14,977 nt of DNA from Methanosarcinales archaeon. GTDB lineage: Archaea > Halobacteriota > Syntropharchaeia > Alkanophagales > Methanospirareceae. Within the stretch, counting starts at the first letter, position 1, and the number at the start of each line of letters is the position of its first letter. Location of the stretch: contig JAODGL010000121.1 of the NCBI GenBank assembly GCA_025464585.1, positions 1 through 14,977 on the forward strand, read 5' to 3'. A program made the translations under genes and the position numbers. The notes under the pieces are model-generated. The model saw only the letters and a list, made by a program, of their open reading frames with translations, ran no database searches and was not told the origin of the DNA. Shown piece after piece: positions 13,772-14,977 of the stretch.

Positions 13772-14965
13772 ATGGTAATAGTTGTGGGTTCGGGTGCTGG
13801 AGGTGCAACGGTAGCGAAGGAACTGGCTGCTAAGAATGTAGCGGTAACACTGATAGAAAAAGGACCAGCGATAGAGGAGAAGGATGCCTTCAAACACTAT
13901 TCGAACGTTGATTCTGAAGTAAAAGTTATGAGGACTATCTGTTTGGGGGGAACTACCACTGTATCTGCTGGGAATGGGGTGAGGTGTCTGGAAGAGGAAT
14001 TAAAACAGATAGGGATTGATCTGAAAAGTGAATTTGATGAAGCCGAGAAGGAGCTTGGGGTTAGTGTTCTCCCTGATTCTTTATTTGGTGATGGGACAGG
14101 GAGGATTATAGAAGCAGCCGAGAATCTTGGCTTAGATGTGAAGCCAATGCCCAAGTTTATAGACCCCGATAAATGCAAATCTGACGGAAGGTGCACATTC
14201 GGCTGCCCCGAGGGTGCAAAATGGTCTGCGCTCAGCTTTGTGAAGGAAGCAGAAAGAAAGGGTGCAAAGATAATTACGTGGATGCCTGTGGATGAAGTGA
14301 TGGTGAAGAGAGGAGAGGCGAAGGGAGTGAGAAGCGGGGATAGGGTATTCTCAGATGATATTGTGGTTCTTTCCGCAGGAGCCTTAGAGACACCTCAATT
14401 ATTGAAAAAGCTTGGGCTTCCCACCACTTCAAATTCTTTATTCGTTGATACATTTATAACGATTGGTGGGATTCTCAAGGGAATAGGGTTTAACAAGGAA
14501 GTAACTATGAATGCGGTCATAAAATTTGCGGATTTCCTCCTTTCTCCTCATTTCTCAAACCATCTTGTGGCTGAAATGGAGAAAAGGGGATTGAAGGCTT
14601 CTTCAGGGGACATCATCGGAATGATGGTGAAAATAAAGGACGAGGGGGTGGGGGTTGTGGATGAAAAGGTGGAGAAGGGCGTAACAAACAGGGATGCCGT
14701 CCTTCTTACCGAAGGGGCTTCTATTGCTGGGTCTGTTTTAGAGGAAGCAGGCGCAGACCCTTCAACCTTCGTATCCACACCATTAAGGGGTGCGCATCCG
14801 GGAGGAACTGCAAGGATTGGCATCGCGGTTGATAAAAATCTGGAGACCGAGGTGAGCGGGTTATACGTGGCGGATGCATCCGTGCTTCCATCGGTGCCCG
14901 GTGCTCCTCCTATACTGACGATTGTAGCGTTGGCGAAATACGTTTCGAGGATAATGGCAACATAG
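13772..14965 (+). CDS. GMC-family FAD-dependent oxidoreductase with ferredoxin-like cysteine motif
   Basis: A 397-residue flavoprotein. The FAD dinucleotide fold is VVGSGAGGATVAKEL (4-18), with the acidic ribose-binding residue in LIEKG. CLGGTTTVSAGNG (around 57-69) corresponds to the GMC flavin-proximal loop. C135, C141 and C145 (KCKSDGRCTFGCPEG) form a Cx5Cx3C cluster suggestive of Fe-S or metal binding, unusual in classic alcohol-oxidising GMC enzymes. The C-terminus has HPGGTARIG, carrying the GMC active-site histidine, then LYVADASVLPSVPGAPP and TIVALA, the closing FAD motif. It is shorter than eukaryotic GMC proteins (about 550 aa) but normal for archaeal versions. AAGGAGA precedes the ATG. 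It is divergent from the HTH gene and near the AOR remnant, which suggests a former alcohol-to-aldehyde-to-acid module (inference). Substrate unknown. Confidence 0.85.
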   Translation: MVIVVGSGAGGATVAKELAAKNVAVTLIEKGPAIEEKDAFKHYSNVDSEVKVMRTICLGGTTTVSAGNGVRCLEEELKQIGIDLKSEFDEAEKELGVSVLPDSLFGDGTGRIIEAAENLGLDVKPMPKFIDPDKCKSDGRCTFGCPEGAKWSALSFVKEAERKGAKIITWMPVDEVMVKRGEAKGVRSGDRVFSDDIVVLSAGALETPQLLKKLGLPTTSNSLFVDTFITIGGILKGIGFNKEVTMNAVIKFADFLLSPHFSNHLVAEMEKRGLKASSGDIIGMMVKIKDEGVGVVDEKVEKGVTNRDAVLLTEGASIAGSVLEEAGADPSTFVSTPLRGAHPGGTARIGIAVDKNLETEVSGLYVADASVLPSVPGAPPILTIVALAKYVSRIMAT

Positions 14966-14977
14966 AATTTTTCCCTA

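Noticed and set aside
1..14977. CRISPR array, tRNA or rRNA genes, or transposase
   Set aside because: No regularly spaced direct repeats, cloverleaf-like segments, rRNA signatures or transposase motifs were seen on reading both strands; weak tRNA-like matches could be missed by eye.

Overview
The window looks like chromosomal DNA of a euryarchaeon, most likely a methanogen or methane/alkane-oxidising relative (an ANME-1/Methanophagales-type genome fits best; this is inference). The evidence is an adjacent YcaO-TfuA pair of the kind that thioamidates methyl-coenzyme M reductase, a PGF-CTERM surface-sorting tail, a DUF373 membrane protein, an archaeal GlmU-like bifunctional enzyme, a COG2522-type HTH regulator, remnants of two tungsten aldehyde:ferredoxin oxidoreductases (AOR), and archaeal TATA boxes (TTTATATA).

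Layout. Positions 1-2343 (minus) hold an almost complete GH94/glycosyltransferase-36 phosphorylase that runs off the left edge. Divergent from it is a tightly packed plus-strand block: purF with a propeptide and Fe-S cysteines, a Uma2-family nuclease-like protein, a DUF373 membrane protein and a GlmU-like sugar-nucleotide enzyme. A HAD phosphatase converges on this block from the minus strand.

From about 7.6 kb the character changes. A decayed minus-strand AOR remnant (7751-8004) keeps an N-terminal piece joined directly to a C-terminal motif. Next comes a plus-strand sulfur-transfer cluster: an exported, surface-anchored rhodanese (8060), a NifU-type Fe-S scaffold domain (8965), a 47-residue protein with eight cysteines (9248), a ThiF/MoeB-like E1 enzyme (9351), YcaO (10202) and TfuA (11391). 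Positions 12054-12498 contain no recognisable gene but carry a two-copy, two-hairpin repeat whose stems covary. A second AOR remnant (12499-13370) follows. It has lost its start and its C-terminal half and runs into a convergent HTH regulator gene that may itself be clipped. The window ends with a divergent GMC-family flavoprotein carrying an Fe-S-like cysteine motif.

How the parts fit. A perfect 16-bp palindrome, TATAACAATTGTTATA, overlaps the promoters of both the rhodanese and NifU genes. Two degenerate versions lie between the HTH regulator and the GMC gene. This suggests an undescribed regulon run by the HTH protein that couples sulfur transfer, Fe-S handling and the flavoprotein, and formerly perhaps the AORs. 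Functionally, ThiF (activates a ThiS-like carrier), TfuA (releases sulfur from thiocarboxylated ThiS) and YcaO (ATP-dependent amide activation) make a coherent thioamidation pathway. The Cys-rich mini-protein, whose tail is encoded in overlap with the E1 gene, is the least explained part: it could be a zinc-ribbon helper, a sulfur or metal carrier, or a YcaO substrate.
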